In this document: one piece after another, positions 8,071-17,566 of the stretch
How the letters are laid out: every line of letters begins with the position of its first letter
Position numbering within the stretch: position 1 is the stretch's first letter
Assembly: GCF_037029465.1 (NCBI RefSeq)
Contig: NZ_JAYMEM010000003.1
Span: 124,001 to 188,000, forward strand
Origin: Mesoflavibacter sp037029465
GTDB lineage: Bacteria > Bacteroidota > Bacteroidia > Flavobacteriales > Flavobacteriaceae
DNA: 64,000 nucleotides
Direction of reading: 5' to 3'
Translations under genes and position numbers: made by a program
Notes under the pieces: generated by a model
Databases searched by the model: none
Told to the model about the DNA's origin: nothing
What the model saw: the letters and a program-made list of their open reading frames with translations, nothing else

Positions 8071-10014
8071 TTACTCGGTTACTTCTACTATTTTTAAATC
8101 ACTGTATTTTACTAAGTAAACAGCATCATTGTAATAACCGCCAAATAGCTTTTTCTTGTAAGCAAACTTATTTTCTACATAGGTTGTTAAAGGGTATTGG
8201 TTTGCAGACATATATAAATCTTCTGATGTAACTAAACGTAACACTATATCCATAGTTATATCAAAGCCTCTTGTTGCATAACTATTTGGTAATTCATTAT
8301 AAGTACTTTTGTAGCGCTTTGCAAAACTATTGTTTTCGTCTTCGTTAAAAGATTTTTTAATATCTGAATACGTAAAGCTAAGATTAGATAAATGTGTATT
8401 TCTTACTTCTTCATCCTCAAACGCCTTATCCATTTTTGTAGTAGTTAAAATTATATTTGTTCCTGTTACAATTTTTGAATTTAAAAGACTTGAAACATTA
8501 GATACAAAACCTGGATTATCTGTTTCTAAAAACACCACATTTTTTCCTGGTTTTAACACGTTAATTATATCTTGATCTAATACATAATACGCATCTTTTC
8601 CTGTTTTTCTTTCTGTTCTTGAAGATAAAATTGATGCTCTTGTAAACTCTCTTTTTAATTTATCACTTATAGATTTATGTTTTTTATCTGAAATAATAAT
8701 AACATGTGCTGTTGAGTCTTTTTTAAAGTAATTAATTATAGCGTCTTCTAACATATCTTCAGATGGTCTTGACTGAAAAACATTGTCTCTTAAATCTACT
8801 GTCTTAGTCAATGGTGAAATAATTGGTACGTTATCTTTTTTAAGACTTAATGCGACTTCATTAAATAATTTAGGCATTAATGGTCCAATGACTGCGCTAG
8901 TTTCTGAAAAATCATTTCTTCTTAAAATTGAAGTCACTTCGCTTTCTCTATTTTGTGTATCAAACACATCAACTTTTAGGTTTACTCCTAATTCTTGTAA
9001 AGAATCTAACGCTACTTTTACACCTGTATAAAAATCTAAAGACACACTTAAGTATCTATCTGTTTCGATTTGTTTTTTGGTGTCGTAAATAGAATCTGTA
9101 TTTACCTTATTTAAACCAAAAGGAAGCATGATTGCTATCTTTTTAGTTTCAGGATTAATATTACTTTTTGTTAAATCTACTTTTCCTGCATTTGTAGTCA
9201 TGCTACTTACAACACCTTCTATTGTCGAGTTACTTCCTTTAAAAGGTATTTTTAAAACCATACCTTCTTTTAGTCCTGTTTCTTCTAGTTCAGGGTTTAA
9301 TTTTTCAAGGTCTTCTTGGGTTAACCCAGTTTTTAATTTAATACGATAAAAACCTTCTTTTGGCAAAACTGTATAGTAGCTATACTTTTCGTCTACTTCT
9401 TTTATGGTTTCAGCTTCTTTGTTTGGTACGTTTACAACATCACCTGGTTGTAAAACGTCTTTCATATCTGGATTTAAATCTTCAAGTTCTTGTACTGTAA
9501 TTCCGTATTTATAAGCAATACGCCATTTTCCTTCTTTAGGTTGAACGGTGTAAGTAGTTAAAGGTGATTTTGTTACCACAACTTCTTTAACAATCTTATA
9601 TTCTGGAATTTTTATTTGGTCGCCTTTACGTAAGTTATTAGCATACAATTCTGGATTGTGCTTTTTGATATCTTCTTGTGTAACGCCGTATTCTTTAGAT
9701 AAACTGTATAGTGTTTCTTTACGTTTTACTTTATGAGTTATAAACCCTAACAGCGTTTTTGTTTCTTTTGTTGTGGTTTCTGATTCTTTTACAACTACAC
9801 CTTGCTTTGGTATTATTAAAACAGAACTTACTTTTAACCCTTTTCTTGCATCAGGATTTAAGGCTAAAACAGAAGATTTTGAGACGTTGTATTGCTTTGC
9901 TATCTGCTCTAAAGTTTCTCCTGCTTGGACTTTATGGGTTTTGTAATTTTGCGCTTTCGCGGAAGCACAGCTAAAGACCATTAATAAGCCTAAAATATAT
10001 AGTAATTTTCTCAT
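8071..10014 (-). CDS. LysM-repeat protein fused to type 1 periplasmic-binding fold
   Basis: This 647-residue exported protein has a signal sequence with a Cys (FSCASAKAQ), so it may be a lipoprotein. Four LysM repeats fill about residues 25-260 (for example HKVQAGETLEQIAKQYNVS and HKVKRKETLYSLSKEYGVT); these bind peptidoglycan glycan. The C-terminal half (about 290-640) resembles a family 1 periplasmic-binding or ABC-substrate fold (KIAIMLPFGLN, AVIGPLMPKLFNEVA, NSYATRGFDITMDIV). No permease genes are nearby, so it is probably a wall-anchored sensor, scaffold or LpoA-like factor and not a transporter subunit. This is a common flavobacterial architecture of unproven function. Confidence 0.8.
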   Translation of the reverse strand: MRKLLYILGLLMVFSCASAKAQNYKTHKVQAGETLEQIAKQYNVSKSSVLALNPDARKGLKVSSVLIIPKQGVVVKESETTTKETKTLLGFITHKVKRKETLYSLSKEYGVTQEDIKKHNPELYANNLRKGDQIKIPEYKIVKEVVVTKSPLTTYTVQPKEGKWRIAYKYGITVQELEDLNPDMKDVLQPGDVVNVPNKEAETIKEVDEKYSYYTVLPKEGFYRIKLKTGLTQEDLEKLNPELEETGLKEGMVLKIPFKGSNSTIEGVVSSMTTNAGKVDLTKSNINPETKKIAIMLPFGLNKVNTDSIYDTKKQIETDRYLSVSLDFYTGVKVALDSLQELGVNLKVDVFDTQNRESEVTSILRRNDFSETSAVIGPLMPKLFNEVALSLKKDNVPIISPLTKTVDLRDNVFQSRPSEDMLEDAIINYFKKDSTAHVIIISDKKHKSISDKLKREFTRASILSSRTERKTGKDAYYVLDQDIINVLKPGKNVVFLETDNPGFVSNVSSLLNSKIVTGTNIILTTTKMDKAFEDEEVRNTHLSNLSFTYSDIKKSFNEDENNSFAKRYKSTYNELPNSYATRGFDITMDIVLRLVTSEDLYMSANQYPLTTYVENKFAYKKKLFGGYYNDAVYLVKYSDLKIVEVTE

Positions 10015-10036
10015 ATCTAATTATACGTTCTAAAAG

Positions 10037-10123
10037 TGCGTTAGGGATAGAACGGTTTGTTTAAGCTCTCCCAACTTTTGTTGGGAAGCGAGTAGTGAAA
10101 GCCCGACCCTTGTGGTAACGCCA
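10037..10123 (+). repeat. Dispersed structured element, copy A
   Basis: This copy begins GCGTTAGGGAT and ends CCGACCCTTGTGGTAACGCC. The ends pair as GCGTTA/TAACGC and AGGG/CCCT, and an internal hairpin has arms TCCCAAC/GTTGGGA around a TTTT loop. The last 29 bases are identical to copy B except for one base. It lies between guaA and the LysM gene, with its motif strand opposite to both. Confidence 0.8.
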
Positions 10124-10157
10124 CTAATTTTATTAGATTTCTTTTTACAAAGAAATT

Positions 10158-11693
10158 TTATTCCCACTCTATTGTTGCTGGTGGTTTACTACTAATGTCG
10201 TAAACTACTCTATTAACGCCTTTTACTTTATTTATTATATCGTTACTTGTTTTTTGTAAAAACTCGTATGGTAAATTTACCCAATCTGCAGTCATACCGT
10301 CTGTACTTTCTACAGCGCGTAATGCTACGCATTTTTCGTAAGTACGCTCATCTCCCATTACTCCTACACTATTTACTGGAAGCAACATGGCGCCTGCTTG
10401 CCATACTTTGTCATACAATCCTGCTTCTTTTAATCCGTTGATAAAAATGGCATCTACTTCTTGTAAGATACGAACTTTTTCTGCTGTTACGTCTCCTAAA
10501 ATTCTGATAGCTAAACCTGGACCTGGAAATGGATGACGACCTAAAAGGTTTTTATCCATACCCATTGAAGCACCAACACGTCTTACTTCGTCTTTAAACA
10601 ATTCTTTTAGTGGTTCTACAATTTTAAGTTTCATAAAGTCTGGTAATCCTCCAACGTTATGATGACTTTTTATTGTTGCACTTGGTCCGCCTGTTGCACT
10701 AACACTTTCTATCACATCTGGATAAATTGTACCTTGTGCTAACCATTTTACGTCTTCTATTAAATGAGCTTCGTCATCAAAAACTTCGATAAATACACGT
10801 CCAATAGCTTTACGTTTTTTCTCTGGATCACTTTCATCTTTTAAGGCATCCAAAAAGCGTGCCGAAGCATCTACACCTTTTACATTTAAGCCCATTCCTT
10901 TGTATTGTTCTAATACATCTAAAAATTCGTTTTTACGTAATAATCCATTATTTACAAAGATGCAATATAGGTTTTTACCTATTGCTTTGTGTAAAAGCAT
11001 TGCTGCTACGGATGAATCTACACCACCTGATAATCCTAAAACTACTTTATCGTTACCTAACTTTGTTTTTAAATCTTCTACAGTTTCTTCTATAAAAGCA
11101 TTTGGTGTCCAATCTGGATTAACTTTTGCTATTTTTACTAAGAAATTTTCTAACAGTAATTTTCCATCTGTTGAGTGATATACTTCTGGATGAAATTGAA
11201 TAGCGTAAGTTGTTTCATTTTCTATTTTATAAGCTGCGTTTTGCACATCGTGTGTACTTGCTAAAAGCACACCATTTTCTGGCAAAATCTTGATTGTATC
11301 ACTATGACTCATCCAAACTTGACTACCAATATGTATGCCTTCTAAAAAAGTTTCGTTTTCTTCAACGTAACTTAAGTTTGCTCTACCGTATTCTCTGGTA
11401 TTTGATTCTGCTACTTCGCCACCAGAAAAATGTGCTAAATATTGTGCACCGTAGCATACCGCTAGCATTGGTTTTTTACCTCTTATATCTGATAAATCAG
11501 GATGAAAAGCTTGCTCTGATCTTACAGACATTGGGCTACCAGAAAGTATTACCGCTTTGTAGTCTTCTAAGTTGTTTGGAATTTTGTTAAATGGGTGTAT
11601 TTCGGAATAGATGTTAAGTTCTCTAACTCTGCGCGCAATAAGTTGTGTGTATTGCGATCCGAAATCTAAAATAAGTACTTTGTCGTGTTGCAT
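10158..11693 (-). CDS. guaA: GMP synthase (glutamine-hydrolysing)
   Basis: GMP synthase converts XMP to GMP with ATP and glutamine. The class I glutaminase domain covers about residues 1-200, with C80 in MLAVCYGAQ and the YAIQFHPEVY His/Glu pair. The ATP pyrophosphatase domain follows, with the P-loop VLGLSGGVDSS at about 220. The GMP-synthase dimerisation domain ends in KPPATIEWE. The 511-residue length is typical. I start at the ATG complement of 11691-11693; a TTG two codons upstream is less likely. The structured repeat (copy A) lies downstream, between this gene and the LysM gene. Confidence 0.97.
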   Translation of the reverse strand: MQHDKVLILDFGSQYTQLIARRVRELNIYSEIHPFNKIPNNLEDYKAVILSGSPMSVRSEQAFHPDLSDIRGKKPMLAVCYGAQYLAHFSGGEVAESNTREYGRANLSYVEENETFLEGIHIGSQVWMSHSDTIKILPENGVLLASTHDVQNAAYKIENETTYAIQFHPEVYHSTDGKLLLENFLVKIAKVNPDWTPNAFIEETVEDLKTKLGNDKVVLGLSGGVDSSVAAMLLHKAIGKNLYCIFVNNGLLRKNEFLDVLEQYKGMGLNVKGVDASARFLDALKDESDPEKKRKAIGRVFIEVFDDEAHLIEDVKWLAQGTIYPDVIESVSATGGPSATIKSHHNVGGLPDFMKLKIVEPLKELFKDEVRRVGASMGMDKNLLGRHPFPGPGLAIRILGDVTAEKVRILQEVDAIFINGLKEAGLYDKVWQAGAMLLPVNSVGVMGDERTYEKCVALRAVESTDGMTADWVNLPYEFLQKTSNDIINKVKGVNRVVYDISSKPPATIEWE

Positions 11694-11772
11694 GCACAAA
11701 AATAATAATTGCTTTGAAAATTACTATTTATGTCATGTGAAATTTCTACTTATTTTTTAACAAAACTATCAA

Positions 11773-13146
11773 CTAAAGCATCGATTCTAATATTGCTTTT
11801 ATATCTTGTTCTGTAGTATCTGGATTTATAAAGCAGAAACGTGAGACGGTTTCAAAAGTATTGCCTGTTTTCCATTTTGTAGGAGTCACTAATGCAAAAC
11901 CTTTATCGTGATTTGTAAATGTCCAATTACGATAGTCTTCTGGTTGCCATCCTTTTCTTCTATACAATACGCACGATAAACTTGGATCTCTAACTAACTC
12001 TACATGATCATAATTTTCTATCATTTTACCTGCTATATTAGCTAATTCAATACCACGTTCTACAGCTTCTTTATATCTATCGGTACCGTGTGTAGCCAAA
12101 CTAAACCAAAGAGGCAAACCTCTAACACGACGTGTTAATTGTATTTGATAATCTGTTGGATTGAATCCATGCGCACCTTCATCTTTAAAAATTTCTAAAT
12201 ATGATCCTTCTTGAGAATGTGCTTTTTTTGCTAATTCTGGTTGTTTGTATATTACTGCTCCGCAATCATACGGAGAAAACATCCATTTATGAGGATCTAT
12301 TGTGATGCTATCTGCATGTTCAATTCCGTTAAATAAATGTCTTACAGAATCTGCTACCAAAGCGCCTCCACCATATGCGGCATCTACATGAAACCATAAC
12401 TTTTCTTTTTGACAGATATCTGCAATTGCACTTAAATTATCAATAATACCGGCATTTGTTGTGCCACCAGTTGCAACAACTGCAAATAAACGTTGACGTT
12501 GGTGCTGGGTTAAACTGTTAATCGTACTTTGCAAAGCTTCTCCTTCTAAACGGTCTTCAGTATCTACCAATAATACATCTACATCCACCACTTTTGCCAT
12601 AGCTTTTATTGAAGAATGCGCACCAATAGAGGTTATAATTAGTCCTTTTTCGTTTTTATTTTGCTCATTTAGGCTTCTCCAATATTCACGTGCAGTAACT
12701 ATTGCTGATAAATTTGCTGCAGTACCGCCACTAGTAAAAACTCCAAAAGCACCTTCAGGCAAGCCTGTTAAGGATACAATCCATTTCATAGCTTCGTTTT
12801 CACAAAAAATACCGCCAGCACCTTCCATCCAATACGCACCATGAATACTTGATGCTGAAGCTACCAAATCAAACATTACAGCAGCTCTTGTAGGCGATGC
12901 TGGCACAAAAGCCAAATGACGTGGATGATCAATTTTTACATTAGCATGCATTAAATGTTCTTTCCACATATTAAATGCCGTTTCGCCTCCAATTCCTTTT
13001 TCTGTTATGGTCTCTCCTACTAAAGCTTTTAACGTTTCTGCTTTTTGTGGTTTACCAATAACATCATCTGTTTTAGAAATTCGGTCTATCGTATATTTCA
13101 TGACATCTAATGTCATATCTACTAAGTCTATATCTATTTTATGCAT
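11773..13146 (-). CDS. Pyridoxal-dependent amino-acid decarboxylase
   Basis: This is a group II PLP decarboxylase of the glutamate, aromatic amino acid or L-2,4-diaminobutyrate decarboxylase type (457 residues). The PLP lysine is K287 in DPHKW. The cofactor-ring motif HVDAAYGG is at 253-260, and the phosphate-binding region is SGGTAANLSA at 139-148. The sequence does not fix the substrate. The gene overlaps the bshC stop by 8 bases and so probably forms an operon with it. The link to bacillithiol synthesis is only positional; related genes are sometimes misnamed aspartate aminotransferase. Confidence 0.85.
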   Translation of the reverse strand: MHKIDIDLVDMTLDVMKYTIDRISKTDDVIGKPQKAETLKALVGETITEKGIGGETAFNMWKEHLMHANVKIDHPRHLAFVPASPTRAAVMFDLVASASSIHGAYWMEGAGGIFCENEAMKWIVSLTGLPEGAFGVFTSGGTAANLSAIVTAREYWRSLNEQNKNEKGLIITSIGAHSSIKAMAKVVDVDVLLVDTEDRLEGEALQSTINSLTQHQRQRLFAVVATGGTTNAGIIDNLSAIADICQKEKLWFHVDAAYGGGALVADSVRHLFNGIEHADSITIDPHKWMFSPYDCGAVIYKQPELAKKAHSQEGSYLEIFKDEGAHGFNPTDYQIQLTRRVRGLPLWFSLATHGTDRYKEAVERGIELANIAGKMIENYDHVELVRDPSLSCVLYRRKGWQPEDYRNWTFTNHDKGFALVTPTKWKTGNTFETVSRFCFINPDTTEQDIKAILESML

Positions 13147-14752
13147 TGTCTTGTAATTGAAGGACTAAAAACTCACTTTTTAAAGGCTCTAAATTATTAA
13201 TTAATTGCGGAATTAAACGGTCTCCATACTCTAAATAAAATTGAGAAAAGTTAACACTACGCTCTTGCAAACTCTGATTTGGAAACAGTTGATTTTGCAA
13301 ATCCGTAATTCGTTCTACATGATCTTTTAACTTTCTTTTTTGCGCGGTAAGCAGACGTTTTTCTAAATGTTCTAAACCTTTTATTTGCTTACGTCTTTGT
13401 GCATCTACTGCGCCAATAAATGATTTATCGGTTTGCTCTGCCAATGTATATAAATCTTCAAACTGTTGCTTTAAATGATTGATTTGAGGCGAAAAATCGA
13501 TATCTATATTTGAAATTTCTCGAACACGTTTGTTAATAAACGTATCACGTTTTAAAAACAAAGAAGCATCTGAAATATTTAATTTTTCAAGTTTTTTGGC
13601 TTGTCTTTCGGTTTTTAATAATACCGAATTACGCAATAGCAACATAGGAAAGACGACATTATTTGCTTTAAAGTTTTCTTTTAACTGAAACCAATACGCT
13701 AATTCTCCGCCACCTCCAATATAGCAAAGGTTAGGTAAAATAACTTCTTGATATAACGGACGTAAAATTACATTTGGACTAAAACGTTCTGGATGATTTT
13801 TAATTTCTTCTTTAATTTCAGCAGTTGCCCACGTAATGTTTGTATTTAATACGCTATACCTTTCATCTTCAAAAACAATACGTTCTCTTAAATTTTTATC
13901 TATATAAAACAGGTTAATTTCTCTTGGATTAACTTGTATTTTATAGTCTTCGGAAGTTTTTTCAATTTCAGCATTGGTCTGCATCACTTTATCAAAAGAC
14001 GTTTGCTCTATGAGTTCTTTCTCTATATAAGGCGCAAATAATTGCTTTAATTTTTTATGATTAGCATCAACAATTACCAATCCGTAATCTTTGAAAAGTT
14101 GGTTTGCTAAAAACAAGGTTGCTTTGGCTAAATTACCGTGTTTTAAATATGCTTTTTCAAACCATTCTCTTAACCTATTGGCATTGTTACCAAGCCCTAA
14201 TTCTTGAGAGAAAACATCAAAAATCTCTTGCAATCCATCTGTAGATAATTCGCCAACTGCACCAGATGCTTTTTTGTTCCATCTAATCTTTTTTCCGTTG
14301 AAATTGAAATAATTAATTTCTTCAAAATCATGGTCTTCGGTTGCCATCCAATAAATGGGTACAAAATTGTATTCTGGATACGTCGCTTTTAAATTTTTAG
14401 TAAGATTTATGGTTGAAATAATTTTATATAAAAAATACAAAGGTCCAGTAAATAAATTTAGCTGATGTCCTGTAGTTACTGTAAACGTATTGTCTTTACG
14501 TAAGGCTTCAATATTATTTAAAGTTTGCAAAGATGTATCAAAAGACTGGTATTGCTCTATTAAAGTTTCTGCAAGAATTTTTCTATTTTCTGAAGGAAAA
14601 GAGGCTTGTTTTTCTTCAATTTGAAATTTAAAATTTTGAAGCTTTGGAAAGTGATTATAAAATGATTTTAGCTCTTCTTTTTCTGAGAGATAATCGGTTA
14701 TTAAAGTAGAAAAATATCCTGTGTCTTTAAATGGAATACAGTCTGTTGGCAT
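13139..14752 (-). CDS. bshC: Bacillithiol biosynthesis cysteine-adding enzyme BshC
   Basis: BshC is proposed to ligate cysteine to GlcN-malate in the last step of bacillithiol synthesis. The 537-residue protein carries the family signatures GHQLNLFTGPLY at 95-106 and ATEDHDFEE at 137-145. It also has the later GGGGELAYW and the long C-terminal coiled region. The length matches Bacillus BshC (about 540). Neither bshA nor bshB is in the window, so the rest of the pathway must lie elsewhere. A TATATTTG -7 box precedes the start by 18 bases, and the decarboxylase gene overlaps its end. Confidence 0.95.
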   Translation of the reverse strand: MPTDCIPFKDTGYFSTLITDYLSEKEELKSFYNHFPKLQNFKFQIEEKQASFPSENRKILAETLIEQYQSFDTSLQTLNNIEALRKDNTFTVTTGHQLNLFTGPLYFLYKIISTINLTKNLKATYPEYNFVPIYWMATEDHDFEEINYFNFNGKKIRWNKKASGAVGELSTDGLQEIFDVFSQELGLGNNANRLREWFEKAYLKHGNLAKATLFLANQLFKDYGLVIVDANHKKLKQLFAPYIEKELIEQTSFDKVMQTNAEIEKTSEDYKIQVNPREINLFYIDKNLRERIVFEDERYSVLNTNITWATAEIKEEIKNHPERFSPNVILRPLYQEVILPNLCYIGGGGELAYWFQLKENFKANNVVFPMLLLRNSVLLKTERQAKKLEKLNISDASLFLKRDTFINKRVREISNIDIDFSPQINHLKQQFEDLYTLAEQTDKSFIGAVDAQRRKQIKGLEHLEKRLLTAQKRKLKDHVERITDLQNQLFPNQSLQERSVNFSQFYLEYGDRLIPQLINNLEPLKSEFLVLQLQDNA

Positions 14753-14770
14753 AAATGTAAAATTCTACTA

Positions 14771-14778
14771 CAAATATA
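14771..14778 (-). promoter_or_regulatory. Candidate -7 box for bshC
   Basis: The minus strand reads TATATTTG, matching TAnnTTTG, 18 bases before the bshC ATG. No -33 TTTG was recognised. Confidence 0.45.
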
Positions 14779-14880
14779 ACACAGAATAGACTATTCTATG
14801 TCTTAAAATTAACATAAATCCTCAATAAACATGTTGCTTTTTTACGTATATTTATAGATAGCTCTTTAATTAAAAACGTT

Positions 14881-16137
14881 ATGAAAACGATTAATTTTAC
14901 ATCACAAAAGATTATATTTTTAATGTTTACCTCTTTATATTGCTCGATATGTTTTGCTCAAAACTTAGTTGAATATAAAGGTGTTGTTTTAGATCAAAAT
15001 AACAAAAACGAATTAGCTTTAGCAGACATAGCTCTTACAAACAGCAACATTAGTACGATTACGAACAGAGAAGGAGAATTTTCTATTAAAATTCCAGAAA
15101 ACCAACTTAATGAGCGTTTAATAATTTCATTTTTAGGCTATAAACAGCAAGAAGTAAAACTATCTGAAATAGGTAAAAATAACGCAAAAATATACCTACA
15201 ACCAGCTGCAACCATATTAGCTTCTGTAGATATTGTTAGACCTAAAAATGCGTATGATTTAGTTAAAAAAACATTATCCTTAAAAGGTGAAAATTATTTA
15301 GCTGAAAATGCATATATGACAGGTTTTTATCGTGAAACCATAAAAAAACGAAACAGAAATGCTTCTTTAGCAGAAGCTATTGTTAGCATAGAAAAACAAG
15401 CATATACCAATTCAAAATCTGATAAAATCACTTTAATAAAGTCTAGAAAACAAACTAATTATAATAGACTTGACACTTTAGCATTAAAATTACAAGGTGG
15501 ACCTTTTGGCTCTTTATACGCAGATATGATTAAATACCCTGATTATGTTTTTAATAACGAAACTATCAAATACTATGATTTTAGTTTTGAACAATCAACT
15601 GAAAAAAATGGCAGAATGGTTTACGTTGTTAACTTTAAACAAAACTCTAATTATACCATGCCGCTTTACTATGGGAAACTATATATAGATTCTCAAACTT
15701 ACGCACTTACAAGTGCTGATTACAACTTAAATGTTGAAAACAAAGCTAAAGCATCTTCTTTTTTTGTAAAGAAAAAACCTAATAGAGTCGAAATAACTCC
15801 TACAGAAGCTAATTACAAAGTAACTTACAGAGTTAAAAACGGAAAGTGGTATTACAGTTACAGCAACATGTTGTTAACTTTTATAGTAGATTGGAAGGGT
15901 AAACTTTTTAATAGCAAATACACATTAAATAGTGAAATGGCTATTACAGATTGGAATTTAGATAACAATACTATAAGCTCTAATGAAAATAAAAGATTAA
16001 GACCATCTAGTATCCTTCAAGATGAAGTTTCTGGTTTTACTGACCCAGAATTTTGGGGCGAATATAATATTATTGAACCCGAAAAATCTATTGAAAGCGC
16101 CATTAGAAAAATTAGTAGGCACTTAGACAAGTCTTAA
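14881..16137 (+). CDS. CarboxypepD_reg-like exported protein
   Basis: This 418-residue exported protein has a signal peptide at residues 1-27 (ending CFAQ). A CarboxypepD_reg-like beta-sandwich follows at about 31-115 (EYKGVVLDQNN, ALTNSNISTITNREGEF, ISFLGYKQQEV). The rest is a long C-terminal region of the kind annotated only as hypothetical. In Bacteroidota such proteins often sit in the outer membrane or periplasm. It has no TonB plug or barrel that I can see. Its stop is one base from the convergent rimO stop, with no terminator between them. The function is unknown. Confidence 0.75.
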   Translation: MKTINFTSQKIIFLMFTSLYCSICFAQNLVEYKGVVLDQNNKNELALADIALTNSNISTITNREGEFSIKIPENQLNERLIISFLGYKQQEVKLSEIGKNNAKIYLQPAATILASVDIVRPKNAYDLVKKTLSLKGENYLAENAYMTGFYRETIKKRNRNASLAEAIVSIEKQAYTNSKSDKITLIKSRKQTNYNRLDTLALKLQGGPFGSLYADMIKYPDYVFNNETIKYYDFSFEQSTEKNGRMVYVVNFKQNSNYTMPLYYGKLYIDSQTYALTSADYNLNVENKAKASSFFVKKKPNRVEITPTEANYKVTYRVKNGKWYYSYSNMLLTFIVDWKGKLFNSKYTLNSEMAITDWNLDNNTISSNENKRLRPSSILQDEVSGFTDPEFWGEYNIIEPEKSIESAIRKISRHLDKS

Positions 16138-16138
16138 A

Positions 16139-17443
16139 TTATTCTACAACTTGTGCATACAAGTCAAAATCTTCTGCTTCTGTAACTTTAACGTTATAAA
16201 AATCGCCAGTTTTAAGGTAAGTTGTAGTTGCGTCGATTAGCACTTCGTTATCCACATCTGGACTATCAAACTCGGTACGACCAACAAAGTAATTACCTTC
16301 TTTACGATCTATAACCACTTTAAAGGTCTGTCCTATTTTTTCTTGGTTTAATTCCCAAGAAATTTGCGACTGTATTTCCATAATTTGATTTGCACGATCT
16401 TGCTTTACATCTTCAGGCACATCATCTTCTAGATTATACGCGTGTGTATTTTCTTCGTGAGAATATGTAAAACAACCTAAACGTTCAAAACGCATATCTG
16501 TCACCCATTGTTTTAAGGTTTCAAAGTCTTCTTCTGTTTCACCTGGATAACCAACTATTAAAGTGGTACGAATAGTCATTTCAGGCACAGCAGCTCTAAA
16601 TTCTTTTAACAACTTAGTTGTTTTTTCTTGTGTTGTACCACGACGCATGCTTTTTAAAATCTTATCAGAAATATGCTGTAAAGGAATATCTAAATAGTTA
16701 CAAATTTTTGGTTCACGATTCATAACATCTAATACATCCATCGGGAAACCAGTTGGGAATGCATAGTGTAATCTTATCCATTCTATACCTTCAACTTTTA
16801 CAAGGTTTTCAAGTAATTCGGCAAGATTTCTCTTCTTATATAAATCTAATCCGTAATAAGTTAAATCTTGAGCAATTAAAATTAATTCTTTAACGCCATT
16901 TGCTGCTAATTTTTCAGCTTCAATCACTAAATCTTCAATTGGTGTAGACTTGTGTTTACCACGCATTAAAGGTATTGCACAAAAACTACAAGGTCTATCA
17001 CAACCTTCTGCAATTTTTAAATAAGCATAGTTTTTTGGTGTTGTTGTTAGGCGTTCGCCTATTAATTCGTGCTTATAATCTGCTCCTAATGCTTTTAATA
17101 AACCTGGTAATTCTGTTGTTCCAAAATATTGATCTACATTAGGGATTTCTTTCTCTAAATCAGGTTTATAACGTTCACTTAAACAACCGGTTACAAACAC
17201 TTTATCAACTTCGCCATCTTCTTTTTTCTGCATATAGTGTAAAATAGTATTTACACTCTCTTCTTTAGCGTTATTGATAAATCCGCAGGTATTAATAACC
17301 ACAACGTTACCTTCTTGCTCATGCACCACTTCTTTACCATTAGCTTTAAGCTGCCCCATCAATACTTCACTATCGTACACGTTTTTACTACAACCTAAAG
17401 TAACAACGTTAATTTTATTTTTTTTAAGTGATTTAGTTCTCAT
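16139..17443 (-). CDS. rimO: Ribosomal protein S12 methylthiotransferase RimO
   Basis: RimO is a radical-SAM enzyme that methylthiolates the conserved aspartate of ribosomal protein S12. The 434 residues have the MTTase cluster cysteines C18, C53 and C87 and the radical-SAM motif C148-xxx-C152-xx-C155 (EGCDRPCSFC). The C-terminal TRAM domain begins at about 370. The motif SFCAIPLMRG favours RimO over MiaB. In many Bacteroidota rimO follows ftsY; here a plus-strand serine hydrolase gene separates them. A TATCTTTG -7 box lies 18 bases upstream. Confidence 0.95.
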   Translation of the reverse strand: MRTKSLKKNKINVVTLGCSKNVYDSEVLMGQLKANGKEVVHEQEGNVVVINTCGFINNAKEESVNTILHYMQKKEDGEVDKVFVTGCLSERYKPDLEKEIPNVDQYFGTTELPGLLKALGADYKHELIGERLTTTPKNYAYLKIAEGCDRPCSFCAIPLMRGKHKSTPIEDLVIEAEKLAANGVKELILIAQDLTYYGLDLYKKRNLAELLENLVKVEGIEWIRLHYAFPTGFPMDVLDVMNREPKICNYLDIPLQHISDKILKSMRRGTTQEKTTKLLKEFRAAVPEMTIRTTLIVGYPGETEEDFETLKQWVTDMRFERLGCFTYSHEENTHAYNLEDDVPEDVKQDRANQIMEIQSQISWELNQEKIGQTFKVVIDRKEGNYFVGRTEFDSPDVDNEVLIDATTTYLKTGDFYNVKVTEAEDFDLYAQVVE

Positions 17444-17460
17444 ACCTTAATTTTGGTTGG

Positions 17461-17468
17461 CAAAGATA
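17461..17468 (-). promoter_or_regulatory. Candidate -7 box for rimO
   Basis: The minus strand reads TATCTTTG, matching TAnnTTTG, 18 bases before the rimO start. The -33 box is not clear. Confidence 0.45.
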
Positions 17469-17566
17469 CGTAATGATTTATGAATTTTGATTGTTGAAAC
17501 AGAATTAAAAATTATACATTAAACCTATTTAAATTAAATTAGTCTAAAATTGAAAACCAAACTGTT

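Noticed and set aside
8330..9974. Long plus-strand frames opposite the LysM gene and other core genes
   Set aside because: They are antisense shadows of well-supported genes, with no domain, start context or codon pattern of their own.
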